In this document: positions 17,259 through 25,301 of the stretch, piece after piece | How the letters are laid out: each line of letters begins with the position of its first letter | Position numbering within the stretch: the first letter of the stretch is position 1 | Assembly (NCBI GenBank): GCA_020633975.1 | Contig: JACKCR010000002.1 | Coordinates: 2,604,001-2,668,000, forward strand | Length of the DNA stretch: 64,000 nucleotides | Origin: Candidatus Eiseniibacteriota bacterium | Lineage (GTDB): Bacteria > Eisenbacteria > RBG-16-71-46 > CAIMUX01 | Direction: 5' to 3' | Notes under the pieces: model-generated | Seen by the model: only the letters and a program-made list of their open reading frames with translations | Told to the model about the DNA's origin: nothing | Database searches by the model: none | Made by a program: the position numbers and the translations under genes

Positions 17259-17929
17259 GCTCGTATGACGCCTGGACCGTGCGGGTCGCTCACGATGACG
17301 AGTGACACGCCTTCCCGACCGTAGACTCTCGAGCAGCGATGACACGTCCACCTCGCGTCGGGACTGGCAGCGAGGAACTCGCCGTGACTCACGAGTCGAG
17401 GTCCGCACGCGCAGAGCATGCCGACGGGACGAGCCGGATTTCCCACGACGAGGGTGAAGGGCGGAACGTCGTGCGTCACGACCGACCCCATGCCGACCAT
17501 CGAGAAGCGCCCCAGGGTGAGGCCTGGACCGATCGTCGCCTGCGCACCGATGGTGACGCCGTCTTCGACGATGCAGCGGAGCGTTTCTTCGGTTACAGCG
17601 GAGGTCTCGAGCCCGCGAAGTTCCTTGTCCAACGCACGAGGGTAGAGATCGTTCGTGAACGTCGTTCCCGCGGAGATCATGACTCCGCTTCCGATCTCGA
17701 CCTCCGCACAGATGTAGACCATCGCGTTGATCTTGACGAAGTCGCCGATCGGGACGTCGTAGGCGATGTAGCTCTTCTCGCCGACGATCGTGTCGTGACC
17801 GATTCTGGCGCCATGCCGGATGTGGACGTTGTCCCAGATAGACGAGCGCGGTCCGATCGACACGCCTTCTTCGATGAGGGCTGTCGGGTGGATCCGCGCC
17901 GTCTCGTGGATCGCGCCGTTTGGGGCCAC
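17255..17929 (-). CDS. WbpD/WlbB-like hexapeptide N-acetyltransferase with a C-terminal zinc-ribbon-like tail
   Basis: 224 residues from GTG 17929, preceded by AGGAG, which sits across the upstream stop. Left-handed beta-helix repeats are clear (IHPTALIEEGVSIGPRSSIW, ARIGHDTIVGEK, DGVTIGAQATIGPGLTLG, GSVVTHDVPPFTLVVGNPAR). The loop TFTNDLYPRAL matches the family that acetylates the 3-amino group of UDP-2-acetamido-3-amino uronates or related sugars. The extra tail has CAC and CHRC pairs (MLCACG...WTCHRCSRVY), a likely zinc site not usual for the family. The flanking dehydrogenase and aminotransferase genes support the pathway call. Confidence 0.85.
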   Translation of the reverse strand: MAPNGAIHETARIHPTALIEEGVSIGPRSSIWDNVHIRHGARIGHDTIVGEKSYIAYDVPIGDFVKINAMVYICAEVEIGSGVMISAGTTFTNDLYPRALDKELRGLETSAVTEETLRCIVEDGVTIGAQATIGPGLTLGRFSMVGMGSVVTHDVPPFTLVVGNPARPVGMLCACGPRLVSHGEFLAASPDARWTCHRCSRVYGREGVSLVIVSDPHGPGVIRA

Positions 17930-17933
17930 GCCT

Positions 17934-18923
17934 CTACTCCTGCGGAACCTTCCGCCAACTCCCGTCGTCCGCCGACTGATAGGCAGCCTCGATGACGAGC
18001 ACCGATGCGAGCGCGTCGTCCGAGGAGATACGAGCGGGCTCCTTGCCGGCACAATGGTTGACGAAGTTGTCGAGTTGGCTCCGGAACGCGAGGTTCTTGT
18101 CGTACCCGTTCCCGAACTGGACCCAGGTGGTCTGGTGATTCTGTCGGTACTTGGACTCCCTCCAGCCGAGCGAGAGCATCCCCTCCGTCCCCCAGATCTC
18201 GACGTAGGAGGAGAGTTCCTTGTGGATCGACCAACTCACGTCGACCATTCCCGTCGCCCCACTCGCGGAACGGAACGAGAGGTGGCTCGTATCCTCGACC
18301 TCGATCGCCTGGATCTTGGGGCCGTGATACGCGGACACGTCGGTGATCGGGCCGAGGATGAACCGCGCGATGTCGACCGAATGGGTCCCGTTGTCGATCA
18401 GGACGCCCCCGCCGGCGATCTCACGCTTCGAGTTCCAACGCTGACGAACGTCGAGCCAGTTCGCAAACGTGTTCTCGAACCGGACCGGGGCTCCGAGGAT
18501 CCCTGCCTGAACGATGGACCGCGCCTTCGAGACGTCGTCGACGTAGCGGAACTTGGACGCCATCATGAGCCGTCGGCCGTGCTCTCTCGCCTGCATCTGC
18601 ATCTCGCGGATGTCAGCCCCCGAGATGGCGACCGGCTTCTCGCAGAGCACGTGAGCGCCGTTGCGGAACGCCTCGATCGCGATCTCTTTGTGCGTCACGG
18701 GCGGGGTCGCGATGACGACGCCGTCCAGTCCCTCGGAGGTGAGCAGAGCTTTGGGGTCCGTGTACGACTTGCACCCGTAGGCTTCCGCCGACGCGGCGAC
18801 GACGGCGGGCTCGGTGTCGCAGACAGCGACGAGATCGAGCCCCGAGACTTCGTTCAGGTTCGCGAGGTAGGTCTGGGCGATCCGCCCTGTGCCGATGATC
18901 CCGAGACGAAACGGATTGGACAT
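17934..18923 (-). CDS. Gfo/Idh/MocA-family sugar dehydrogenase (WbpB-like)
   Basis: 329 residues from ATG 18923, one base after the upstream TGA. The N-terminal Rossmann fold has FRLGIIGTGRIAQTYLANL, VAVCDTEP and VVIATPPVTHKEIAIEAFRNGAHVLCEKPVA; the EKP lysine is the family's catalytic residue. Downstream, GGGVLIDNGTHSVDIARFI carries the D-x-x-x-H motif. In WbpB/WlbA-type pathways this enzyme oxidises the C3 hydroxyl of a UDP-N-acetyl sugar before transamination. Order and overlaps with the aminotransferase and N-acetyltransferase fit that role, though the sugar is not fixed by sequence. Confidence 0.88.
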   Translation of the reverse strand: MSNPFRLGIIGTGRIAQTYLANLNEVSGLDLVAVCDTEPAVVAASAEAYGCKSYTDPKALLTSEGLDGVVIATPPVTHKEIAIEAFRNGAHVLCEKPVAISGADIREMQMQAREHGRRLMMASKFRYVDDVSKARSIVQAGILGAPVRFENTFANWLDVRQRWNSKREIAGGGVLIDNGTHSVDIARFILGPITDVSAYHGPKIQAIEVEDTSHLSFRSASGATGMVDVSWSIHKELSSYVEIWGTEGMLSLGWRESKYRQNHQTTWVQFGNGYDKNLAFRSQLDNFVNHCAGKEPARISSDDALASVLVIEAAYQSADDGSWRKVPQE

Positions 18924-18924
18924 C

Positions 18925-20148
18925 TCACACCCCCGTTCCGAGGACGTTGCGCTCTGCCTCGGCAATCACCTCGGCGATCGAGTCGACGAGGTCATCGGTG
19001 AAGAATTCGTTCCACGGAATCACGATTACGTGCGCGAGACCGTCGTACGCACCGGGGAACGTCTTCGGGTCGTAGACGATCGGATCCCGACCCGCCATGT
19101 GCGGCCCTTCCCAGGGCCACTTCGACTTTCCGAAGCTGACCCGATCCCGGATGACCTGACACTCGAATGCGGGCTTCGAGATGTAACGAGGAGCGCACTG
19201 CACACCACGCTCGCGGATCGCGCCGGCGAGCCGTGTGAGGTCGTCGCCCTGCGCAGCGATCCGGATCGGATAGCGCCAGTAGACGTGCTTGGACTCCGCC
19301 GTAACGACCGGGGCCTCGATCTGCGACAAGCTCGCGATCGCATTCGACAGCCGCGTCGCAGTCCGGTTCCGACGCTCGACCACTCCGGGGAGCTTTGCGA
19401 GCTGCGGAACGAGGACCGCGCCCTGGAGTTCCGTCATCCGGTAATTCGGGGCGAGGAAGTAGTGGTCTGGATTGGAGTCCCCGTAGCCCCATGCCTTGTT
19501 CACGAAGAGGAACATGCGACGCGCGTAGTCCGGGTTGTTCGAGACGACGATTCCGCCCTCGCCGCTCGTCATGTGCTTGGACTGCTGGAAGCTGAAGCAA
19601 CCGATGTCGCCGATGGTTCCGCAGAGTTTGCCCTTGTAGGTGGCCATGAACGCCTGCGCGGCGTCCTCGATCACCGGAATGCCGTGTTCCTTGGCGAGCG
19701 CGAGGATCGGGTCCATGTCACACGGGTTGCCGAAGAGGTGCGTGACGATGATCGCCTTGGTGTTCTTCGTGATCCGCGGACGGATCGTCTCTGCTGTCAC
19801 GTTGAGACTCACCGGATCGACGTCGGCAAAGATCGGAATCGCGCCCTGGAGAAGGATCGCAGTGATCGCGCCCATGTCGGTGATCGGAGTCGTGATGACT
19901 TCGTCACCCGGCTCGGGATCGACTGCGGCTACCGCCGTGTGCACCGCGGCGCTCCCGCTCGCGAGAGCGATGGCCCGATCCACACCGAAGACCTTCGCGA
20001 ACTCCTCTTCGAGGCGAGGAACCATCGTTCCACGCGTCGACGTGAGGTGACCGGATGCGATCGCCTCCTTGAGGAGTGCCAGTTCCTCCTCGCCGAGGTC
20101 GCGACCCGAAGAGTCGCCATCCGAAGGAAGCTGGATCATCTGTGCCAT
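18925..20148 (-). CDS. DegT/DnrJ/EryC1/StrS-family PLP sugar aminotransferase (WbpE-like)
   Basis: 407 residues from ATG 20148 (GAGGAGAGACGAGG upstream). Conserved parts include ASGSAAVHTAV, PGDEVITTPITDMGAI, VIEDAAQAFMATYKG, FSFQQSKHMTSGEGG with the PLP lysine at K191, and NYRMTELQGAV. The enzyme would aminate the 3-keto sugar made by the downstream dehydrogenase gene product. The start overlaps the end of the upstream glycosyltransferase gene by 13 nt. Family assignment is secure; the precise sugar is inferred from the gene set. Confidence 0.9.
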   Translation of the reverse strand: MAQMIQLPSDGDSSGRDLGEEELALLKEAIASGHLTSTRGTMVPRLEEEFAKVFGVDRAIALASGSAAVHTAVAAVDPEPGDEVITTPITDMGAITAILLQGAIPIFADVDPVSLNVTAETIRPRITKNTKAIIVTHLFGNPCDMDPILALAKEHGIPVIEDAAQAFMATYKGKLCGTIGDIGCFSFQQSKHMTSGEGGIVVSNNPDYARRMFLFVNKAWGYGDSNPDHYFLAPNYRMTELQGAVLVPQLAKLPGVVERRNRTATRLSNAIASLSQIEAPVVTAESKHVYWRYPIRIAAQGDDLTRLAGAIRERGVQCAPRYISKPAFECQVIRDRVSFGKSKWPWEGPHMAGRDPIVYDPKTFPGAYDGLAHVIVIPWNEFFTDDLVDSIAEVIAEAERNVLGTGV

Positions 20149-20936
20149 CCTCGTCTCTCCTCACTGGCGGGCGAGATCGCTCCGCCTTCCGTTCTGAACC
20201 CGAACTGACGGTGACTGATGCCCGTCTTCAACTCACGACCGAGAAAGCCGAGGTGCTCCCGGATTACCGAGAGGGTCCGCAGCTTGCTCTGTCCATAGCG
20301 GCGCACGGAGAGATTGGTCGGGAACTCCGCGACTCTGAAACCGGACCTAGCGGCCCCGATCAGGATCTCCGTGTTACTCAAGAAACCATCGGAAGTCCAA
20401 GCGACCTTCTCAAGAACCTCCCGCCGGTATGCCCGGAAGAGGCTGGTGTAGGTCCACACCTTGACGGGGGATACGGCCCGGTACAGCCGAGAGAGCGTCT
20501 TGCTGAGGAAGAGACGCCACGCCGGCACGTTCAGAACCCGACCCTCCGGGTGATAGGGAGACCCCGTGACGAGATCGGCCTCGTCCAGATAGCGGATCAA
20601 CTCGGGGAGACAGGCCGGGTCGTAGGTGCCGTCCGCGTCGAGCACGGCGATGATGTCACCGTGTGAGGCCTCGAACGCGCTTCGTAGTCCTGCGCCGATC
20701 CCGCGCCGGGACTCGTGCCGAACGAGAATGCAGTCCGTGCGGCCGTCCGCCAGCTCGGACAAGATCCGCCAAGTCGCGTCCCCGCTCCCATCATCGACGA
20801 AGATGTACTCGAGCTCGCAGCCTTCCGGCACGAGCTGAGCACTGGTCTGGAATCGTTCCCAGAGTCGGGGAAGGGCCTCTTCCTCGTCGCAGCAGGGCAC
20901 GACGAGCGAGACCAGGGTGCGGGTCATTTCGGGCAT
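20136..20936 (-). CDS. Family 2 glycosyltransferase (dolichyl-phosphate-mannose-synthase-like)
   Basis: About 266 residues from ATG 20936; TTG 20939 sits just upstream. SLVVPCCDEEEALPRLWERF, YIFVDDGSGDATW and IIAVLDADGTYDPACLPELI give the GT-A fold with its D-x-D metal site. SKTLSRLYRAV and LSNTEILIGAARSGFRVAEFPTN fit polyprenyl-phosphate sugar transferases. There is no C-terminal membrane pair. As the first gene of the minus-strand operon it probably transfers a sugar in glycan assembly. The overlap with the aminotransferase implies co-translation. Confidence 0.87.
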   Translation of the reverse strand: MPEMTRTLVSLVVPCCDEEEALPRLWERFQTSAQLVPEGCELEYIFVDDGSGDATWRILSELADGRTDCILVRHESRRGIGAGLRSAFEASHGDIIAVLDADGTYDPACLPELIRYLDEADLVTGSPYHPEGRVLNVPAWRLFLSKTLSRLYRAVSPVKVWTYTSLFRAYRREVLEKVAWTSDGFLSNTEILIGAARSGFRVAEFPTNLSVRRYGQSKLRTLSVIREHLGFLGRELKTGISHRQFGFRTEGGAISPASEERRGWHR

Positions 20937-21262
20937 CAACTCCGGCGGCCGGTTGATTGGCTAGGAATCCGCGCCTCCTTCGGGAGGGCGATTGGAGAGT
21001 CGTCGTTTACTCTTCTTACTGTTTCGGCAGGCAGTGGTCCTTCCGCAAACCGAACCGTCGAGTCTACCTCTTCTCTCCGGCGGCGTGGCCTAGCTCCGTA
21101 CGCCACGAATCCGACGCTTCGAGATCGTCTTCCACGGCAACTCTTTCCCAGCGCCGGGGAGGTCCCGGGAACGGGAAAGGAATTGTCGCCAAGTCCGCCG
21201 GGGCCCAAGATCCTCGCCCGAGCGAACGACAAAGAGTGTATCACGGAGGAGGCGCTCCCAAG
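20937..21262. other. Divergent intergenic region of 326 bp
   Basis: It separates the minus-strand glycan operon from the plus-strand membrane protein gene and should hold both promoters. It is locally more A/T-rich (for example around 21000-21070). An open plus frame runs through it from 20957, but its residues look unconserved. No clear promoter motif could be assigned. Confidence 0.4.
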
Positions 21263-22852
21263 TTGGGTAAGTTCCCGCAACGCAACGACCAAAAGGGGCC
21301 AAAACCGCCTGCGGCAACGCGGGTGACGGACCCCGCGGGCCTCGTGGCGGCTCTCCGCGAGCCCCGGCTCTGGGTCGCGTTGATCCTCGCCCTCGGAGTG
21401 ACCTGGCTCCACGAGGGTGAGGTCGTCCCCTGGCGGAACGAGTTCTTCTACCTGATCCGGCTCTTCCGTACCTACCAACCGAGCTACATACCCGTCGATT
21501 GGACGCTCGCGGGAGGCGCCCCCGAGCACTTCGCGTTCAACCACGTTTTTGGGCTCCTCGGCTTCGTCCTCCCTCCACCCGCCGTCGCCTGGACGGGGCG
21601 ACTCCTCGTCTGGACCTCGAATCTGGCTCTCTTGCTCCTTCTGGCGAGGCGGCTCGGAGTCGGACCGCTTCTCACACTCGGCTCGCTAGTCGTCTGGATC
21701 GGCTGGGGACAGTCACTCGTCGCTGATAGCTGGGTGCTCGGAACGTTCGAGGCCAAGTGCATTTCCTATGCGTTCCTCTTCGCCGCGCTCCTGCCCCTTC
21801 TGGATGGACGGATCCGGCCGGCAGGTTTCCTCGTCGGTCTCGCCTTCACCTTCCATCCCTCGGTCGGACTCTGGGGAGGCGTGGCCGTCTTCGCTGTGAT
21901 CGTTCTCGAGCTATCGGGTAGGTTCCGGGCCGAACCTCCGCGCTGGACGGAGGGAGTCGTTGCCGCCGGGCTAGCGCTTCTGGGAGCCGCCCCCGGTCTC
22001 TTCGCGACGGTGCCGATGGTCCTGAGCGAACACGCCGCGACGCTGTCGGATTGGGAGCTCATGACGCGGGTGAAGATGCCTCACCATCTGGACCCGGAAA
22101 CCTGGCCGCTTCGAATCCTCGCCGTCTTACCGCTCCTGCTCGCCTATCTCGGCGTGCACGCCTGGCAGTCGAAACGCCCGGCCTGGCGCCGGCTGTTCGC
22201 GTTCCAGGTGGCGATCGCTCTGCCGTTCTTCGCAGGCCTCCTCCTCCGGGAGATGGAGTCCTACCAGCTCCTCTCCTATTTCCCGTTCCGACTCTTCCCA
22301 CTCCTCACTCCGCTCTTCTTCCTCTTCGCCCTTCTCGAGAGCGCCTCACGCGGCGCGAGCGGGTTCCACCGGGCATCCGTCGTCCTCGCGGGCGTGGCGC
22401 TGCTCAGCTTGCCGGAACCGTTCAGCTCGTACTCACACGCAGTGCATCGACGGATCGATCCGACGGACGACCTGCCGGCCGACCTTGCCGAGTGCTACTC
22501 CTGGATCGGGACGAACCTTCCGGAGACCGCGCAGGGCATCGCGCCGCCCGGCCTCGACCGCGAGTTCTGGTATCGCGCGGAGCGGGGACTCGTCGTCTGC
22601 TCGGAGTTCCAAACGTACGATCGGCTGAGCGAGTGGCGGCGTCGGGTGGAACTCCTCGGTGGCGAGATGCTCGTAGGACCGAAACGAAGGCCTTCGCTCA
22701 CCCGGCACTTCGAGTCGATACCTCAGGAAGAGATGCGGAGTATCGTGGACGACCTATCGCCCGACTTCCTCGTCACGAACGCGCAGTACGACTGGCCGGT
22801 CGCGCACCAGGCGGGCGCGTACAAGGTCTACCTCATCCCCGCGATAGACTAG
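21263..22852 (+). CDS. Polytopic membrane protein, possible lipid-linked glycosyltransferase-C type or DUF6798-like
   Basis: 529 residues if started at TTG 21263, ten bases after GGAGGAGG; GTG 21236 is an alternative. About ten hydrophobic segments cover residues 20-400 (LWVALILALGVTWL, RLLVWTSNLALLLLLA, AGFLVGLAFTFHPSVGLWGG). A soluble C-terminal domain of about 130 residues follows (ECYSWIGTNLPETAQGIAPP, FLVTNAQYDWPV). The layout resembles GT-C or DUF6798 proteins, but no catalytic signature was recognised. It converges on the deacetylase gene with a 4-bp overlap. Its context suggests a role in surface glycan handling. Confidence 0.6.
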   Translation: MGKFPQRNDQKGPKPPAATRVTDPAGLVAALREPRLWVALILALGVTWLHEGEVVPWRNEFFYLIRLFRTYQPSYIPVDWTLAGGAPEHFAFNHVFGLLGFVLPPPAVAWTGRLLVWTSNLALLLLLARRLGVGPLLTLGSLVVWIGWGQSLVADSWVLGTFEAKCISYAFLFAALLPLLDGRIRPAGFLVGLAFTFHPSVGLWGGVAVFAVIVLELSGRFRAEPPRWTEGVVAAGLALLGAAPGLFATVPMVLSEHAATLSDWELMTRVKMPHHLDPETWPLRILAVLPLLLAYLGVHAWQSKRPAWRRLFAFQVAIALPFFAGLLLREMESYQLLSYFPFRLFPLLTPLFFLFALLESASRGASGFHRASVVLAGVALLSLPEPFSSYSHAVHRRIDPTDDLPADLAECYSWIGTNLPETAQGIAPPGLDREFWYRAERGLVVCSEFQTYDRLSEWRRRVELLGGEMLVGPKRRPSLTRHFESIPQEEMRSIVDDLSPDFLVTNAQYDWPVAHQAGAYKVYLIPAID

Positions 22853-23841
22853 CCGGCCGCCGACAACCCGGTAGGAGACTGGACGCCGAAGTCCGGCGAG
22901 CGGCGGCGAAGAGCGTCCTGCGACGCGCGTGCCGCGTGCCCCGACATCGTGACGATCTCGTACCTCTCCGCGAACTTCGCGAGGAAGTCCCGCGCCCACG
23001 CCCGCTTCTTCTCGCCCGCGATCTGCATCGCCGGGAAGAACGCCAGCTGCGGCACGTCGTCGCCACCCAGGAAGTCCAGCGGATGGAGGAGCAGCGAGGG
23101 CGCGACACCGCCGAGGCGACAGAGTCCAAGGCTCGTATCCAAGTAGAGGTTCGAGAGCCCATGGGAGCGCATGCTCGCATAGAGCAGGTAGCTCAGGTGG
23201 AACGGTAGCTTGAGGAACGGCGACGTCGTGACGGGGATCTCGAGGAGCTGCTCGTCTCCCAGATGCCAGAGGTACGACCCGCACGGTCGAAACCCGTCGA
23301 CGAATCGCCCGAAGAGGATGCTCCGCTTCGCCCGGTCGGATCCCGAGAGCTTCGCCGTCTGGAAGTAGTAGTGCCGCGCGAGTGGTCCCAGGTACATCGG
23401 CAGCGTGCTCGCGTCGTACTCGTAGCCGCGGCGCTTCAACGTTCGCAGCGTCGCTTCCGACAGCGAGAAGCCCGGTCCCCGGAAGCCGCGCGGTCGCTTC
23501 CCCGTAGCGTCTTCGATCGCCTCCTCCGCCTGGGCCAGCTCGGTGTCGAGTTCCTCGTCCGAGTAGAGATGAAGCCACGGTTCGTGGCGGAAGGAGTGGC
23601 TCGCGATGTCGTGCCCAGCATCCGCGATGGTGCGAAGGAGGGCCTTGCGTTCCGGCCGAGCCGCGTCCTTGCCCACGATGAAGAACGTGATCGTGAGTCC
23701 TAGATCGCTCAGGAGATCCAAGACCAACGGCACGAACGAGTCGAGATAGGAAGGCATCTCCTCCCAACCCGACTCACCGTGGATCATGAGGTAGGTCCAG
23801 AGATCGTCTAGATCGAGCGACATCGACGCATAGGGCTTCAC
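22849..23841 (-). CDS. Polysaccharide deacetylase (NodB homology)
   Basis: 330 residues from GTG 23841, which overlaps the upstream TGA (GTGA). NodB motifs are present: SLDLDDLW near the start (metal/catalytic Asp), ASHSFRHEPW (H-x-x-x-H metal site), GFRGPGFSLSEATLRTLKRRGYEYDAS, and LLLHPLDF late. No signal peptide is seen, so it probably acts on a cytoplasmic or membrane-linked glycan precursor. Coupling to the UDP-GlcNAc 2-epimerase gene points to glycan or N-acetylhexosamine metabolism. Confidence 0.87.
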   Translation of the reverse strand: MKPYASMSLDLDDLWTYLMIHGESGWEEMPSYLDSFVPLVLDLLSDLGLTITFFIVGKDAARPERKALLRTIADAGHDIASHSFRHEPWLHLYSDEELDTELAQAEEAIEDATGKRPRGFRGPGFSLSEATLRTLKRRGYEYDASTLPMYLGPLARHYYFQTAKLSGSDRAKRSILFGRFVDGFRPCGSYLWHLGDEQLLEIPVTTSPFLKLPFHLSYLLYASMRSHGLSNLYLDTSLGLCRLGGVAPSLLLHPLDFLGGDDVPQLAFFPAMQIAGEKKRAWARDFLAKFAERYEIVTMSGHAARASQDALRRRSPDFGVQSPTGLSAAG

Positions 23842-24962
23842 GAGTTCACGAACTCCTCTACGAGCATTGCGATCTTCTCGGCCGCCGTTCCCTCGCCGAA
23901 CGGATTCGGGATCGAAGTCGCGGCCTGGATCCAGCGATCGTCCGCATGAAGCTCCGCGAGACGGCGCCGCAGCACTTCCGGATCTCCACCGACCAGCTCG
24001 GCGATTCCGGACTCCACAACCTCGGGACGTTCCGTGTTCTCCCGCAACACGAGGAGCGCCTTTCCGAGAGACGGAACTTCCTCCTGCACTCCTCCCGAGT
24101 CCGAGACGACGAGCCAGGCGCTCTGAAGCAGGTGCAGGAAGTCCGAGTAGTCCATCGGGTCGAGAAGGTGGATCCGCGGGGCGCCTCCCAAGATCTCCTC
24201 GGTCGGACGGCGCACCGATGGATTGGGATGGACCGGGAAGAACAGTTCCACGTCGGCATGCTCCGAAACGAACTCCTTCAAGACCGCGAGATTCCCTGAC
24301 ATGAGGTCACCGAACGACTCGCGACGGTGCGTGGTGAGGACGAGCCGACGCCTCCCCTCGCTCGCGGAGAGCAGCGTCTCTAGGGCCGCCGTCGGTCGTG
24401 TCGCCCGAAGGGTGAGCTGGAGCGCGTCGACCACCGTGTTCCCCGTCACATGGATCTGGTCGGGGCGGACGCCTTCGGCGAGGAGCGCGGCGCGGTTCCT
24501 CTCCGTAGCGGCAAAGTGGATCGAGGCGAGACGCCCGACCATCCGCCGGTGCATCTCTTCGGGAAACGGGTTCGTCGGATCCGCCGTGCGAAGACCGGCC
24601 TCCACGTGTCCCACCGGGACGCGCCGGTAGAACGCGGCGAGCGCCGCTGCAAACGCGGTCGCGGTGTCTCCCTGCACCAGGACGAGCGACGCGTCCCACT
24701 CGGAGAGGATCGGTCCGAGGCCGGTGAGAACCTTGGCGCTCACCTCCTCCGGCGTCTGATTCGGCCGCATCACGGCGAGGTCCCGGTCCGCCGACACTCC
24801 GAACCGCTCCAAGAAGGGGCGGGCCAGATCGGTGTGCTGCGAAGTGAGGACGACCTTGGACCGCAGCCCCGTTCGGCCAGCCAGGGCTCGCAACACGGGG
24901 GCCATCTTGATGATCTCTGGCCGGGTCCCGAAGACGGAGACCACGGTTCGCTCGGCTGACAT
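23838..24962 (-). CDS. wecB: UDP-N-acetylglucosamine 2-epimerase, non-hydrolysing
   Basis: 374 residues from ATG 24962. Family markers are clear: SVFGTRPEIIKMAPVLRAL, VLTSQHTDL, VLVQGDTATAFAAALAAFYRR, VPVGHVEAGLRT, NPFPEEMHRRMVGRLA, HVTGNTVVDAL, LLTTHRRES-like LVLTTHRRESFG, and SDSGGVQEEVPSLGKALLVLRENTERPE. It interconverts UDP-GlcNAc and UDP-ManNAc; WbpI-type members act on 2,3-diacetamido uronates, which would fit the WbpB/E/D set 4 kb away. It is divergent from the Gly/Asn-rich protein gene and translationally coupled to the deacetylase. Confidence 0.92.
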   Translation of the reverse strand: MSAERTVVSVFGTRPEIIKMAPVLRALAGRTGLRSKVVLTSQHTDLARPFLERFGVSADRDLAVMRPNQTPEEVSAKVLTGLGPILSEWDASLVLVQGDTATAFAAALAAFYRRVPVGHVEAGLRTADPTNPFPEEMHRRMVGRLASIHFAATERNRAALLAEGVRPDQIHVTGNTVVDALQLTLRATRPTAALETLLSASEGRRRLVLTTHRRESFGDLMSGNLAVLKEFVSEHADVELFFPVHPNPSVRRPTEEILGGAPRIHLLDPMDYSDFLHLLQSAWLVVSDSGGVQEEVPSLGKALLVLRENTERPEVVESGIAELVGGDPEVLRRRLAELHADDRWIQAATSIPNPFGEGTAAEKIAMLVEEFVNS

Positions 24963-25142
24963 CGCATCCCCTCTCGCCCGGTGACCGTCCCGCTGGGCGG
25001 CCACTAGCCGCGCCCGGGCAATACCCGAGCCGTACCGGGGCGGCACCCGCGGCATCCCCGGCTCGGCGTAGGACCCTACCCAACAACGGCCTCCCGCGGC
25101 GAGATCTCCAGTTTCCGCCCGGCCAAAAAACGTCATCGGACA

Positions 25143-25176
25143 CGCAACTCGGCGCTTCCGCCTTCGGATAAGTGGG
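25143..25176 (+). promoter_or_regulatory. Shared promoter-like motif, copy 1 (CGCAACTC-N16-GATAAGTGGG)
   Basis: CGCAACTC at 25143-25150 and GATAAGTGGG at 25167-25176 are separated by 16 bp, about 125 bp upstream of the ATG at 25302. The same two blocks with the same spacing occur upstream of the paralogous gene at 51303 and of the TPR gene at 48508. The two-block form and spacing suit a promoter read by an alternative (for example ECF) sigma factor; this is inference. Confidence 0.7.
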
Positions 25177-25226
25177 CCAGAACCGGTCGGCAGCACACAG
25201 CCCCCGACCCCAACGAAGACAAAAGA

Positions 25227-25245
25227 GCCAGCCCCGAGGGGCGGC
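25227..25245 (+). promoter_or_regulatory. Conserved leader hairpin, copy 1
   Basis: GCCAGCCCCGAGGGGCGGC forms a GC-rich stem-loop (GCCCC/GGGGC core) about 57 nt before the ATG. The paralogous leader at 51231 has the same hairpin with different inner bases (CCCCTTGGGG), so structure is kept where sequence changes. It may stabilise the mRNA or control translation. Confidence 0.55.
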
Positions 25246-25301
25246 CCCCCGGACCCGAGAGGCAGAGCCCGAAGGCCGGGAGCACAGGAAGGACCAGGAC
25301 G

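Noticed and set aside
17820-20208. Two long plus-strand frames antisense to the glycan enzymes
   Set aside because: They mirror the dehydrogenase and aminotransferase codons, are Asp/Arg/His-rich, and lack ribosome sites or conserved motifs.
25143-25176. Sigma-54 or FliA (sigma-28) promoter at the shared motif
   Set aside because: The GG/GC spacing of sigma-54 sites is absent, and although GATAA resembles a sigma-28 -10 end, the upstream block CGCAACTC and its spacing do not fit TAAA-N15.
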